Source: JBCBSS01 sp039819065
GTDB taxonomy: Bacteria; Bacteroidota; Bacteroidia; Cytophagales; Cyclobacteriaceae
Reading direction: 5' to 3'
Length of the DNA stretch: 60,241 nt
Assembly (NCBI GenBank): GCA_039819065.1
Contig: JBCBSS010000024.1
Coordinates: forward strand, 1-60,241
The translations under genes and the position numbers were made by a program. This document shows positions 17,540 to 25,996 of the stretch, one piece after another; the stretch's first letter is position 1, and each line of letters begins with the position of its first letter. The notes under the pieces were generated by a model that saw nothing but the letters and a program-made list of their open reading frames with translations, had not been told where the DNA came from and made no database searches.

Positions 17540-18415
17540 CTACTTCTTGCCCTTTTTGACAGAAGCAATAAGATCTTCATTTCTTTTGATGTAGCCAAAA
17601 TCTCCCTGAGGGAAGTTCTTTGCTAATTCCATTGATTTCTCAGCTGTTTCAATAGCTTCCTTTTTATTCCCCATTTTAGCAAGAATCTGTGCTTTCAAAT
17701 GGATGTTCCAGAATTGTTTGCTGTTTTTCTCTTCTGCAAGGTAAAGATTAACCCACTCCAAAGCCTTGTTAAGATCTTTATCTGTGCTATAGAAATAGTT
17801 GGCTGCTGCTAGATAGTTGCCAGGATTAACTTGGGTATTCTGTGCAATGGCCTCCATCACCTTCTTGTCAAACTCTACCGTGATAGGAAGGTTGACAGCA
17901 GTGTTTTCCCAAGCGAATTGCAAGTGAGCAGTAGTGTTGTCTTCACTGATGTCAGCAATATTGACGGTGAAAGTTTCAACCGTATTACCCAACTTGGTTG
18001 CTTTCGCTGTGAACCTGGCTTCTTCTTTTGACTCGTCATAGGCATTCACGTTACCACCTATTGACAGGTCTTTATAGAACATCACTGTCCACTCGGTAGC
18101 GCCTGGCTTGGTGAAGATTAGATAATCACCTACAGGAACAGTTTTTCCTCCGATGGTTACATCATCGCTGAAAGAAATAACAGTACCTTGGTTGGCACCA
18201 GTTCTCCAGATTTGTCCATAAGGAACTAAGAAATCACTACCTTCTCCGTAGATTTTACGGCCTTTCATTTTGGGTCTGTAGTATTTCACCGTTACCTCAG
18301 TGAGACCGACTGTCTGAGTAAGCGTACTTCCCGGGCTAGGCTGGGGGGTTGTGATTTGCCCGAAAGAAGTAGCAAAAAGACTTGCTGCGAACAGCGTTAG
18401 TAGTATTTTTTTCAT
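17540..18415 (-). CDS. DUF2911 domain protein with TPR-like C-terminus
   Basis: A 291-residue exported protein with a signal peptide (MKKILLTLFAASLFATSFGQ). The DUF2911 domain spans about 25-175 and is recognised by SPGSTLTQTVGLTEVTVKYY, the RPKMKGRKIYG motif, PYGQIWRTGANQGT and GDYLIFTKPGATEW. The C-terminal part (about 200-285) looks like helical TPR-type repeats (NYFYSTDKDLNKALEWVNLY, AKMGNKKEAIETAEKSMELA). DUF2911 is common in Bacteroidota and its function is unknown to me. It is convergent with the symporter and divergent from the DNA glycosylase at 18495. Confidence 0.88.
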   Translation of the reverse strand: MKKILLTLFAASLFATSFGQITTPQPSPGSTLTQTVGLTEVTVKYYRPKMKGRKIYGEGSDFLVPYGQIWRTGANQGTVISFSDDVTIGGKTVPVGDYLIFTKPGATEWTVMFYKDLSIGGNVNAYDESKEEARFTAKATKLGNTVETFTVNIADISEDNTTAHLQFAWENTAVNLPITVEFDKKVMEAIAQNTQVNPGNYLAAANYFYSTDKDLNKALEWVNLYLAEEKNSKQFWNIHLKAQILAKMGNKKEAIETAEKSMELAKNFPQGDFGYIKRNEDLIASVKKGKK

Positions 18416-18494
18416 GGGTCTTTAAAACGTTTGATTTAAGTTTCTGGTCAAAATTAATACAAAGTATAATTACCTATTACGGTTTTTGTTGTAA

Positions 18495-19091
18495 ATGGAT
18501 ATAAAACTTGCCACCGCATTCTACGATAGAACGGATGTACTCACTATCGCCTCTGAACTACTCGGCAAAGTGATCGTGACTCAAATAGACGGCGAAAGAA
18601 CGGCCGGTATGATTGTAGAGACAGAAGCTTACTCGTACCATGAGAAGGCAAGTCATGCCTATAATAATAGACGTACGGCGCGTACTGAAGTCATATTTGG
18701 AGAAGCTGGAAGAGCATACGTCTATCTCTGTTACGGCATTCATAAGTTGCTCAATTTTGTCACCAATAAACAAGAAGTAGCGGAAGTAGTCTTAATACGG
18801 GCTATTGAGCCTATTGAAGGTACTTCTATCATGATGCGAAGAAGGGGGTTGAAAAAAGAAAACCACCAGCTCACTTCGGGACCCGGTAAATTAACTAAGG
18901 CACTTGGGATTGATATGATGCATAATACAATATCGCTAATAGGTGACGTCATCTGGGTGGAGGATAGGGGCTTCAGCTTCACCGGTGAACAAGTGATGCA
19001 AACACCTAGAATAGGAGTGGACTATGCCGAAGAGGATGCTTCCTTACCTTGGCGGTTTTCCCTGGCCAACAACCCTTGGGTAAGTAAATAA
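18495..19091 (+). CDS. 3-methyladenine DNA glycosylase (AAG/MPG family)
   Basis: A 198-residue base-excision repair glycosylase of the alkyladenine (AAG) type, which removes alkylated and deaminated purines. Family motifs seen are ASELLGKVIVT, the active-site stretch GMIVETEAYSYHEKASHAYN (the Glu of ETEAY is the expected catalytic residue), YVYLCYGIHKLLNFVT, VLIRAIEPIEG, and LTSGPGKLTKALGID. Length is normal. It probably has its own promoter in the 79-bp region shared with the divergent DUF2911 gene. Confidence 0.95.
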   Translation: MDIKLATAFYDRTDVLTIASELLGKVIVTQIDGERTAGMIVETEAYSYHEKASHAYNNRRTARTEVIFGEAGRAYVYLCYGIHKLLNFVTNKQEVAEVVLIRAIEPIEGTSIMMRRRGLKKENHQLTSGPGKLTKALGIDMMHNTISLIGDVIWVEDRGFSFTGEQVMQTPRIGVDYAEEDASLPWRFSLANNPWVSK

Positions 19092-19181
19092 CTTAGGGAG
19101 GCTAAAACTAACATAGCTCAGTAATTTTCATTACCTTTTTGAAAGACGATATGGTATATTTGGTTTCTAAATCACATTTAA

Positions 19182-20018
19182 ATGAATAGAATACTCTGTC
19201 CGGTTGATTTTTCTTCCTGTTCTATCAATGCAATTGAATATGCTTTTGAAATTGGTGTTAAATACAACGCGCATCTCACTTTGCTGTATGTGTTCACCGA
19301 AGACGATTTCAATAAAGTATTGGGGGAAGACCAACCTATAAAGAATTTCAATGAGCTACTTGCCATGGCCAAGGAAAGGCTTAAGAACCTGACAGAGATT
19401 ATTAAGAGTAAGAATACCCAAGGTCTGGTGAATTGTGATTATAGTGTAGCACTTGGCGAAATGCCTGATAGGATTATCAATTATATTAACGACGAAGAGT
19501 ATAACTTGGTCGTTCTGGGTACTACAGGTATCAGTAAAGTAACAGGTGTCTATGTGGGTAGCAATGCCATCAAAATCATTGAGTCTTCTCCTGTGCCTGT
19601 TATTTGTGTGCCGGAACAATCCAGGTTTCAAGGTTTTGATAAGGTTGTATACGCCACCGACTACAACGAAGAAGATAGAAAAGCCATTCAGGACGTTATA
19701 TCTTTTGCTACGTCGTTCGACTCAAAAGTCAACGTCGTGCATATCACCCATCGTGATAACTCTTCCAATAAAAAAGACTATGAGGAGTTTGTGAGTGATT
19801 TGGGCAGCTTCGTCCAATACGATAAACTAAAGTTTGATTATAAGGTATATCCTGAAGAATTAAGTGCCGGAATGGAAGAATACCTCAATGAATCTGAGGC
19901 CGACATGTTGGTCATGCTTACTCATAAGCGCAGTACCCTGGAGAAGTTTTTTCATCGAAGCATGACAAGAAGCATGACTTACATCACAAATCATCCCCTG
20001 ATGATATTAAAGTATTGA
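19182..20018 (+). CDS. universal stress protein (tandem UspA domains)
   Basis: A 278-residue cytoplasmic protein with two UspA-like domains (about 1-145 and 150-278). The first carries the ATP-binding-type pattern G-2x-G-9x-GS, read as GTTG, nine residues, GSN (in LGTTGISKVTGVYVGSN). The second ends in MLTHKRSTLEKFFHRSMTRS, where this pattern is degenerate. A TATATTTG element at 19155-19162 fits the -7 consensus, though no good -33 element is at the right distance. USPs bind ATP and modulate stress survival. The specific role here is unknown. Confidence 0.9.
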   Translation: MNRILCPVDFSSCSINAIEYAFEIGVKYNAHLTLLYVFTEDDFNKVLGEDQPIKNFNELLAMAKERLKNLTEIIKSKNTQGLVNCDYSVALGEMPDRIINYINDEEYNLVVLGTTGISKVTGVYVGSNAIKIIESSPVPVICVPEQSRFQGFDKVVYATDYNEEDRKAIQDVISFATSFDSKVNVVHITHRDNSSNKKDYEEFVSDLGSFVQYDKLKFDYKVYPEELSAGMEEYLNESEADMLVMLTHKRSTLEKFFHRSMTRSMTYITNHPLMILKY

Positions 20019-20060
20019 TGATATACCGATATTTGTAAATTCAGCGTTACGAATTACAAG

Positions 20061-21743
20061 ATGGTGTTAGGCGACCCAACAGATAAACTGGTTTTATCCT
20101 TTATTTTTCTATTATGCACTGTTCTGGTGAGTGCCAACGTATGGGCACAGCTACCCGAAGGCGCATTTGACAACGTTAACTCCCCATATAACGAAGACCA
20201 CCCTGTCATTTCTCCAGATGGTAAGTCACTTTTCTTTACCAGATCGAATAGTCCGGAAAATATAGGTGGTGCCTCCGATAAGGGTGATATCTGGTATGCA
20301 ACGCTGAATGAATTGAATAGGTGGTCCTTACCTCAAAATTTGGGAAAGCCTTTCAATAATAGTGGGTGGAATGGCGTACTGGGATTTTCGGCTGATGGTA
20401 ATACCATGTATTTATACGGGCATTACAATCCAGATGGGAGCCAATCATCCACTCAAGGCGTTTCTGCCTCTTATCGAAGAGGAGCCAAGTGGTCCAAACC
20501 GGAGAAGGTCAATATTCCTTACTTTAAAAACAAATCTTCTAACCATGGCGGTTTTGTAGCGTCCAATGAAAAAGTCATGTTCTTTTCTTTGGAAACCTTC
20601 GGTACTAGAGGGGCGGAAGACATCTATGTAGCATTAAAGAAAGGTAATGGTGAATGGGGAGAGCCTAAAAATTTAGGTGATCAAATCAATAGCCGTCTTC
20701 AAGAGTTTAATCCCGTTTTATCGAGCGATATGAAGACACTTTATTTCGCTTCTAACGGAAGTCGAGGAGAGGGAAGCTTTGATATTTTCTGGTCAATAAG
20801 GTTAGATGATACCTGGAAAAACTGGAGTAAACCAATTAATCTTGGCACTGAAATCAATACCTCAGGAAGGGAAAAGAGTTTTATTTATAATACTTCTACA
20901 CATCAAGCCATTTACATATCCAATACCGATAGTGATGGCTACGGTGACATCAAGTTGAAAAACCTCAATCCACCCCACGATAGTGTGAGCAATGAAGAAC
21001 CCGTTGTAGTCGAAGAGACAGAAGAACAACCTGACTCAACTGTTGTGGCCGCTATTGTGGAGACTTCCACTGAGGAAGAAGTTGTCCAGCCAGATACGGT
21101 GGCAACTGCAGTGACGGAAGTTGTAGAGAAGCCCGTTCTTAAGGTCTATGGGATCATCATAGATGATAAGACTGGACAAGGAGTAGAAGCCAAGGTAACA
21201 GTAAGCAACCCACAAGCCCCTGAGCAAACAGTAACTACTGGTGTGAATGAGCAAGGCTACACAGTAGAAGTTGAGCCAGGAGATAATTATACTATCAAAA
21301 TTGAGGCTCACGGCTACATTAGTGTACAAAAGGATATTGCATCCGCCAATGGTGCAGATGAAGTAGAAATGGATTTCCGACTTCAGCCCATTGAAAAAGG
21401 CGTTACCGTTAAGCTAGAGCATGTACTTTTCAAAAGGGGCACAACAGAACTTCTCGAAAGCAGTTATACCGATTTGGACTTAGTGGCAGCAATGATGTTG
21501 GAAAATGCTACCATGGAAATCGAATTGGCTGGTCATACTGACAACCGAGGTATAGCAAAATACAATATCAAACTGTCTGAAGAGCGCGTTAAATCGGTAA
21601 AGAAGTACTTGGTAGGAAAAGGTATATCTTCGAAGAGAATATCTGGTAAAGGCTACGGAGGCATGAAACCGATCGCCAGTAACCGCAACGAAGAGACCAG
21701 AAAACTGAATAGAAGAGTCGAGTTCACCATCGTCAAAGAATAA
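20061..21743 (+). CDS. OmpA family protein with PD40 propeller
   Basis: A 560-residue exported protein: signal peptide (cleavage near WAQ, about residue 30), PD40/WD40-like beta-propeller repeats (about 45-300, e.g. HPVISPDGKSLFFTRS, FNPVLSSDMKTLYFASNGSR), an acidic Glu/Val-rich linker (about 310-355), a carboxypeptidase-regulatory-like beta-sandwich (about 360-445) and a C-terminal OmpA peptidoglycan-binding domain (about 450-560: ELAGHTDNRGIAKYNIKLSEERVKSVKKYL). It probably sits in the outer membrane or periplasm and binds peptidoglycan. The architecture resembles the T9SS-associated OmpA protein at 54896 but lacks its TPR start and has no PorP/SprF neighbour. Confidence 0.9.
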   Translation: MVLGDPTDKLVLSFIFLLCTVLVSANVWAQLPEGAFDNVNSPYNEDHPVISPDGKSLFFTRSNSPENIGGASDKGDIWYATLNELNRWSLPQNLGKPFNNSGWNGVLGFSADGNTMYLYGHYNPDGSQSSTQGVSASYRRGAKWSKPEKVNIPYFKNKSSNHGGFVASNEKVMFFSLETFGTRGAEDIYVALKKGNGEWGEPKNLGDQINSRLQEFNPVLSSDMKTLYFASNGSRGEGSFDIFWSIRLDDTWKNWSKPINLGTEINTSGREKSFIYNTSTHQAIYISNTDSDGYGDIKLKNLNPPHDSVSNEEPVVVEETEEQPDSTVVAAIVETSTEEEVVQPDTVATAVTEVVEKPVLKVYGIIIDDKTGQGVEAKVTVSNPQAPEQTVTTGVNEQGYTVEVEPGDNYTIKIEAHGYISVQKDIASANGADEVEMDFRLQPIEKGVTVKLEHVLFKRGTTELLESSYTDLDLVAAMMLENATMEIELAGHTDNRGIAKYNIKLSEERVKSVKKYLVGKGISSKRISGKGYGGMKPIASNRNEETRKLNRRVEFTIVKE

Positions 21744-21800
21744 CGCCATTATCTTCTGTCCGAGAGGTCGAACACTTCAAATCATTAGCATTTATAGAAC

Positions 21801-21842
21801 ATAAAAAAATGCCATTTCGCACAGGAAAGTTCGAAATGGCAT
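21801..21842 (-). terminator. terminator of the minus-strand barrel gene
   Basis: An 11-bp perfect inverted repeat, ATGCCATTTCG (21809-21819) and CGAAATGGCAT (21832-21842). On the minus strand it is followed by a TTTTTTT run (plus-strand A tract 21803-21809). It lies downstream of the gene at 21888. Confidence 0.85.
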
Positions 21843-21887
21843 TAGAGGGATTTACTGTTCTTGGACGAGGTTTTGTATAGTTATATT

Positions 21888-22673
21888 TTAGTTTCTAAAG
21901 AATTGATATTCAAATCCGACAGACGTCGAAAACATAGTACTGGTAAAATCATGCTCGCGTTCACCTGTCAAATGGCGACCCAACCCAAAGCGAGTATCGA
22001 ATGTTAAAGCCAGCTTGTCCACCAGCCTGAAAGCATATTGAAAATCTACACTGGCAGTTAAGAACTTAGTGGATCTCAGTTTAAATTCCTCTCCGGATTC
22101 AAAGCCATTGTTGTTACTGATGCGGTCACTTGAACCAAGGAAAATAAGGATATCGTTGAATGAAGTACCAGCTCCTAGCGATGGACCCATCGTGATACTA
22201 GACCGGTTTCCGGCACGTCTGAATAGGTAGGAAGCTTCTAGTTCTAGCCTGTTGTTCATCAGGCACCAACCGACACTTTCGTAAGTGTTATTATCAAGGT
22301 TTTGATATTCTACTACCACCTCACCAAAAGTGTAAACATTGGCTTTGAAACGCTTTTCTGCTTGCCATTTGTGACTGATGTCCTTGGAAAAACCGACATA
22401 ACCACCAATCACACCGCCGCTCATCACAGCGGCAAAATAAGGTGATCTAACCATACCAGACATATCAACTTGATCAACTCTTGCATCCTTGGCAAGTGTT
22501 TGAAGGCCTTGGTAAGTTAAATTTGGATAGTTGTGTGAAGAACCGCCAATATTAAGCCCTATGGTAGATAGGTGCCACTTTTTGGTTTTTTCCGGGGGTA
22601 TCTGCTGAGCGAAACTATTACTAATGAATACACAGGTAATCACACCTGTGAGGAGCAAGTAGACTTTTTTCAT
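21888..22673 (-). CDS. putative outer-membrane beta-barrel protein
   Basis: A 261-residue exported protein that I do not recognise as a named family. It has a signal peptide (MKKVYLLLTGVITCVFISNS, cleavage near FAQ), amphipathic alternating segments typical of beta-strands, and a C-terminus STSVGFEYQFFRN ending near an aromatic residue as barrel proteins do. Gly- and Ser-rich loops (GVIGGYVGFSKDIS, GPSLGAGTSFND) fit a surface barrel. The 280-bp region upstream contains a short minus-strand frame of 36 codons (22733-22843) but nothing convincing. It is convergent with the OmpA/PD40 gene. Confidence 0.65.
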   Translation of the reverse strand: MKKVYLLLTGVITCVFISNSFAQQIPPEKTKKWHLSTIGLNIGGSSHNYPNLTYQGLQTLAKDARVDQVDMSGMVRSPYFAAVMSGGVIGGYVGFSKDISHKWQAEKRFKANVYTFGEVVVEYQNLDNNTYESVGWCLMNNRLELEASYLFRRAGNRSSITMGPSLGAGTSFNDILIFLGSSDRISNNNGFESGEEFKLRSTKFLTASVDFQYAFRLVDKLALTFDTRFGLGRHLTGEREHDFTSTMFSTSVGFEYQFFRN

Positions 22674-22953
22674 AGGTGATAAGCTTTATTTTAAGGTATA
22701 ATTGTTATTGCATCAAACAGCAAAAAGCGTACCTATCTACTTATCATCTTCAGAAAATCCGGGTACACTTCGTTATCACTCACCTGTCCCTTCAGCAGTT
22801 TGCCTCTTGATAACGGATAAATAGAAGATCCATTGTATATCAATATATCATTTACAGCTCAAGCTAAAATTGACATCTTGATGATTTCCGACCTATGATA
22901 TTTTGATATTATTGATTACGTTGCCAATACCATAATTAATAAAACCATAATTA

Positions 22954-25900
22954 ATGAAGAAGATTATACTATTACTTTTTGCCATCTGGCAGGTGGGCGC
23001 CTATGCGCAAGAGACTTTCCCTGTCAATGGCGTCGAAGACGAAAGGCCAATGATCCATGCCTTTACCAATGCGACCATTTTTCTAGACCACAAAACCAAA
23101 ATTGAGAATGCCACTTTGGTGATAGAAAAAGGGGTCATCAAGTCTGTGGGAACCAATGTTAGCATTCCGGCCGGAGCCCAAGTACATGATTTGAAAAACA
23201 AGTTTGTGTACCCATCATTTATTGATGTATACACCAACTACGGGTTGCCCAAGGTAAAGGCATCACGTGCAAGTTTCTTAGACCCTCCTCAGTTTCTGTC
23301 TAAGAAAGACGGAGCCTTTGGATGGAATGAAGCCATTAAGAGCGAGTACGACGCGATTAGTGAATTCAAAGTAGATGACAAAACAGCCAAAACCATGAGA
23401 AGTGCTGGTTTCGGGGCTGTTTTATCATTTAAGCCTGACGGTATTGTGCGTGGCACATCTGTTTTTGTGACGCTGGCCAATAAGCCGGAACAAAATGTAG
23501 TGATCAACGACCGGGCTTCCGCTAACCTTTCATTTAACAAGGGTACCAGCAAACAGAACTATCCTAATTCTATCATGGGGGCGGTAGCTTTGCTCCGTCA
23601 GACCCATTACGACGCAGAGTGGTATGCCTCAGAGGCCAACGACAAACAGAATAACCAAAGCCTTAAAGCCTATAACGACCTAAGAAACCTTCCTCAAATC
23701 TTTGAGGTGCGTAATAAACTACGCCTATTGCTGGCGGATAAGGTTGGTGATGAAACGGGTGTACAATACATCATCAAAGGCGCTGGTGATGAATACCAGA
23801 GATTGCAAGATATTAAGGCCACCAATGCTGCACTTATTCTACCGCTAAACTTTCCTGATGCTTACGATGTATCCGACCCTTATGAGTCCATGGACATTTC
23901 TCTTGATCAGATGAAGCATTGGGAAATGGCACCAGCCAATGCCGGAATGGTAGCCTCACAGAACATCACCTTTACCTTTACCTCAGCAGGTTTGAAAAAG
24001 AGATCTTCTTTCCTCCAGCATATTAGAAAGGCAATAGCATATGGATTGTCTGAGGAGAAAGCTTTGGAGGCCATCACGGCTACTCCAGCCCGTTTATTGA
24101 AAGTGAGTGATATGGTGGGTAGTTTACAGTCCGGTAAAATGGCCAATTTCATTATTACCTCGGGCAATGTATTCTCAAGTGATGTAGTAATCTATGAAAA
24201 CTGGATTCAAGGAAGCCGCTATCAAGTGAATGATATGTATGCCAAGGATTACGCCGGTAAGTATCATTTATCTATTGGCAATACCCAGTATAATCTGGAG
24301 ATATCAGGTAAGCCAGGTAAACATAAGCTTCAGGTCAAGGTCAATGATTCTACCACCCTAAAAGTTAAAAGTTCGGTTGAAGGTGAGAAGCTAACGATGT
24401 CTTTTGAGCCTAAGAAAGGAGAAGGCTTGGTACGGCTGTCAGGTTGGATAGCATCAGGTCAGATGAAGGGACAGGGACAATTAGCCAATGGAAGCTGGGT
24501 AGATTGGAATGCTAAGCGAACAGGCGATATCGAGGGTAAATCTTCGGAATCTAAAACGCAAAGCCCAACAAAGCCTGAGTTGGGTAATATGATCTATCCG
24601 TTTAAGGCGTATGGCTGGGAGCAAAAGCCACAACAGGAAACTATACTTTTCAGAAATGCCACCGTCTGGACTGGAGAAGATGATGGCGTGTTAGAAAATA
24701 CCGATGTGCTGTTGAGAGGAGGTAAGATCGTACAGATCGGTAAGAATATAAGTGCTTCCGGGGCCAAAGTAATTAATGCTTCTGGCAAACATCTTACTGC
24801 TGGTATCATCGATGAGCATTCGCATATCGCTTTAAGTGGTGTGAACGAAGGCTCACAGTCCATTACTGCCGAGGTTAGAATGTATGATGCCGTAGATTCT
24901 GAGGATGTCAATATCTATCGACAGCTGGCCGGAGGCGTAACAGCGGCTCAACTTCTGCACGGCTCAGCCAATCCAGTAGGTGGGCAGTCTGCCCTGGTCA
25001 AATTCCGCTGGGGTAGCAATCCTGAAGAAATGAAAATTGCCGGTGCGGACGGGTATATCAAGTTCGCGCTGGGAGAGAATGTAAAGCAGTCCAACTGGGG
25101 TGATAGACAGGTGGTACGGTTTCCACAAACCAGAATGGGGGTAGAGCAAGTATTCATGGATGCCTTTACCAGAGCTACGGCCTATGACGAAGAATGGAGG
25201 CAATATCAAAAAGCCATTAACTCAAGGTCGCGCAGGAGTAAGACGCCAGCCCCAATCAAGCCAAGACGGGATTTGGAATTGGAAACCTTGGCTGAGATAA
25301 TGAACAAGGAGCGTTTTATTACTTGCCACTCTTATGTGCAGTCTGAGATCAATATGCTGATGAAGGTAGCTGAACATTTTGACTTCAACGTGAACACCTT
25401 CACCCATATTTTGGAAGGGTATAAAGTAGCGGATAAGATGGCCAAACACGGGGCCTCCGGTTCTACTTTCGCCGATTGGTGGGCTTATAAATACGAAGTA
25501 AGGGAAGCGATACCTTATAACCCGGAACTGATGCGTATGGCCGGTGTAAATGTGGCCATTAATTCTGATGACGCTGAAATGGCGAGAAGACTGAACCAGG
25601 AAGCGGCGAAATCTGTGAAGTACGGCGGCATGTCAGAGCATGAAGCCTGGAAAATGGTCACAATTAACCCTGCCAAGATGCTACACCTTGAGAACCGTAT
25701 GGGAAGTATCAAGGTCGGTAAGGATGCCGATATTGTGCTTTGGACAGACAATCCACTTTCCATATATGCAAAAGCCGAAAAGACTTTGATAGATGGCATA
25801 ATATATTACGACATTGAAGAAGATAAGCAAAGAAGGGAAGCGATAACAGCTGAGAGGGCCAGGCTCATTAACAAAATGGCCGAGGCCAAAAAAGGTGGTG

Positions 25901-25977
25901 CTGCTACTCAAAAGAGCCAGCCGGCTGGTCAGCATCACTGGCATTGTGAAGACCTTATCATAGGAAATGATTATTAA
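22954..25977 (+). CDS. exported amidohydrolase-family protein with one degenerate and one intact domain
   Basis: A 1007-residue exported protein (signal peptide ending near YAQ, about residue 19) with two amidohydrolase (imidazolonepropionase-like) halves. In the N-terminal half (about 25-420) the strand that should carry HxH reads FVYPSFIDVYTNYG, and the C-terminal metal Asp is also absent (ITFTFTSAGLKKRS), so this half is probably non-catalytic. In the C-terminal half (about 560-985) the metal ligands are intact: IIDEHSHIA, then TCHSY, FTHILEGYK and the Asp in AINSDDAEM. The substrate is unknown, possibly dipeptides or cyclic amides. A 15-bp tandem repeat covers the start (ACCATAATTAAT repeated; the first copy has ATA where the second has ATG). 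Another degenerate paralogue follows 19 nt later. Confidence 0.85.
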   Translation: MKKIILLLFAIWQVGAYAQETFPVNGVEDERPMIHAFTNATIFLDHKTKIENATLVIEKGVIKSVGTNVSIPAGAQVHDLKNKFVYPSFIDVYTNYGLPKVKASRASFLDPPQFLSKKDGAFGWNEAIKSEYDAISEFKVDDKTAKTMRSAGFGAVLSFKPDGIVRGTSVFVTLANKPEQNVVINDRASANLSFNKGTSKQNYPNSIMGAVALLRQTHYDAEWYASEANDKQNNQSLKAYNDLRNLPQIFEVRNKLRLLLADKVGDETGVQYIIKGAGDEYQRLQDIKATNAALILPLNFPDAYDVSDPYESMDISLDQMKHWEMAPANAGMVASQNITFTFTSAGLKKRSSFLQHIRKAIAYGLSEEKALEAITATPARLLKVSDMVGSLQSGKMANFIITSGNVFSSDVVIYENWIQGSRYQVNDMYAKDYAGKYHLSIGNTQYNLEISGKPGKHKLQVKVNDSTTLKVKSSVEGEKLTMSFEPKKGEGLVRLSGWIASGQMKGQGQLANGSWVDWNAKRTGDIEGKSSESKTQSPTKPELGNMIYPFKAYGWEQKPQQETILFRNATVWTGEDDGVLENTDVLLRGGKIVQIGKNISASGAKVINASGKHLTAGIIDEHSHIALSGVNEGSQSITAEVRMYDAVDSEDVNIYRQLAGGVTAAQLLHGSANPVGGQSALVKFRWGSNPEEMKIAGADGYIKFALGENVKQSNWGDRQVVRFPQTRMGVEQVFMDAFTRATAYDEEWRQYQKAINSRSRRSKTPAPIKPRRDLELETLAEIMNKERFITCHSYVQSEINMLMKVAEHFDFNVNTFTHILEGYKVADKMAKHGASGSTFADWWAYKYEVREAIPYNPELMRMAGVNVAINSDDAEMARRLNQEAAKSVKYGGMSEHEAWKMVTINPAKMLHLENRMGSIKVGKDADIVLWTDNPLSIYAKAEKTLIDGIIYYDIEEDKQRREAITAERARLINKMAEAKKGGAATQKSQPAGQHHWHCEDLIIGNDY

Positions 25978-25996
25978 TCGCCAAAGCAACAGACTT

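Noticed and set aside
20061..21743. A second T9SS PorE-like locus at the OmpA/PD40 gene
   Set aside because: There is no PorP/SprF, no CHU_C cargo and no TPR section nearby, so only the domain family is shared.
21801..21842. Inverted repeat as a small mobile element
   Set aside because: It has the length, loop and T run of a normal terminator for the minus-strand gene at 21888.
25967..25996. Longer start of the second amidohydrolase-like gene
   Set aside because: It would overlap the previous gene and place ten residues in front of a perfect signal peptide; ATG 25997 fits better.
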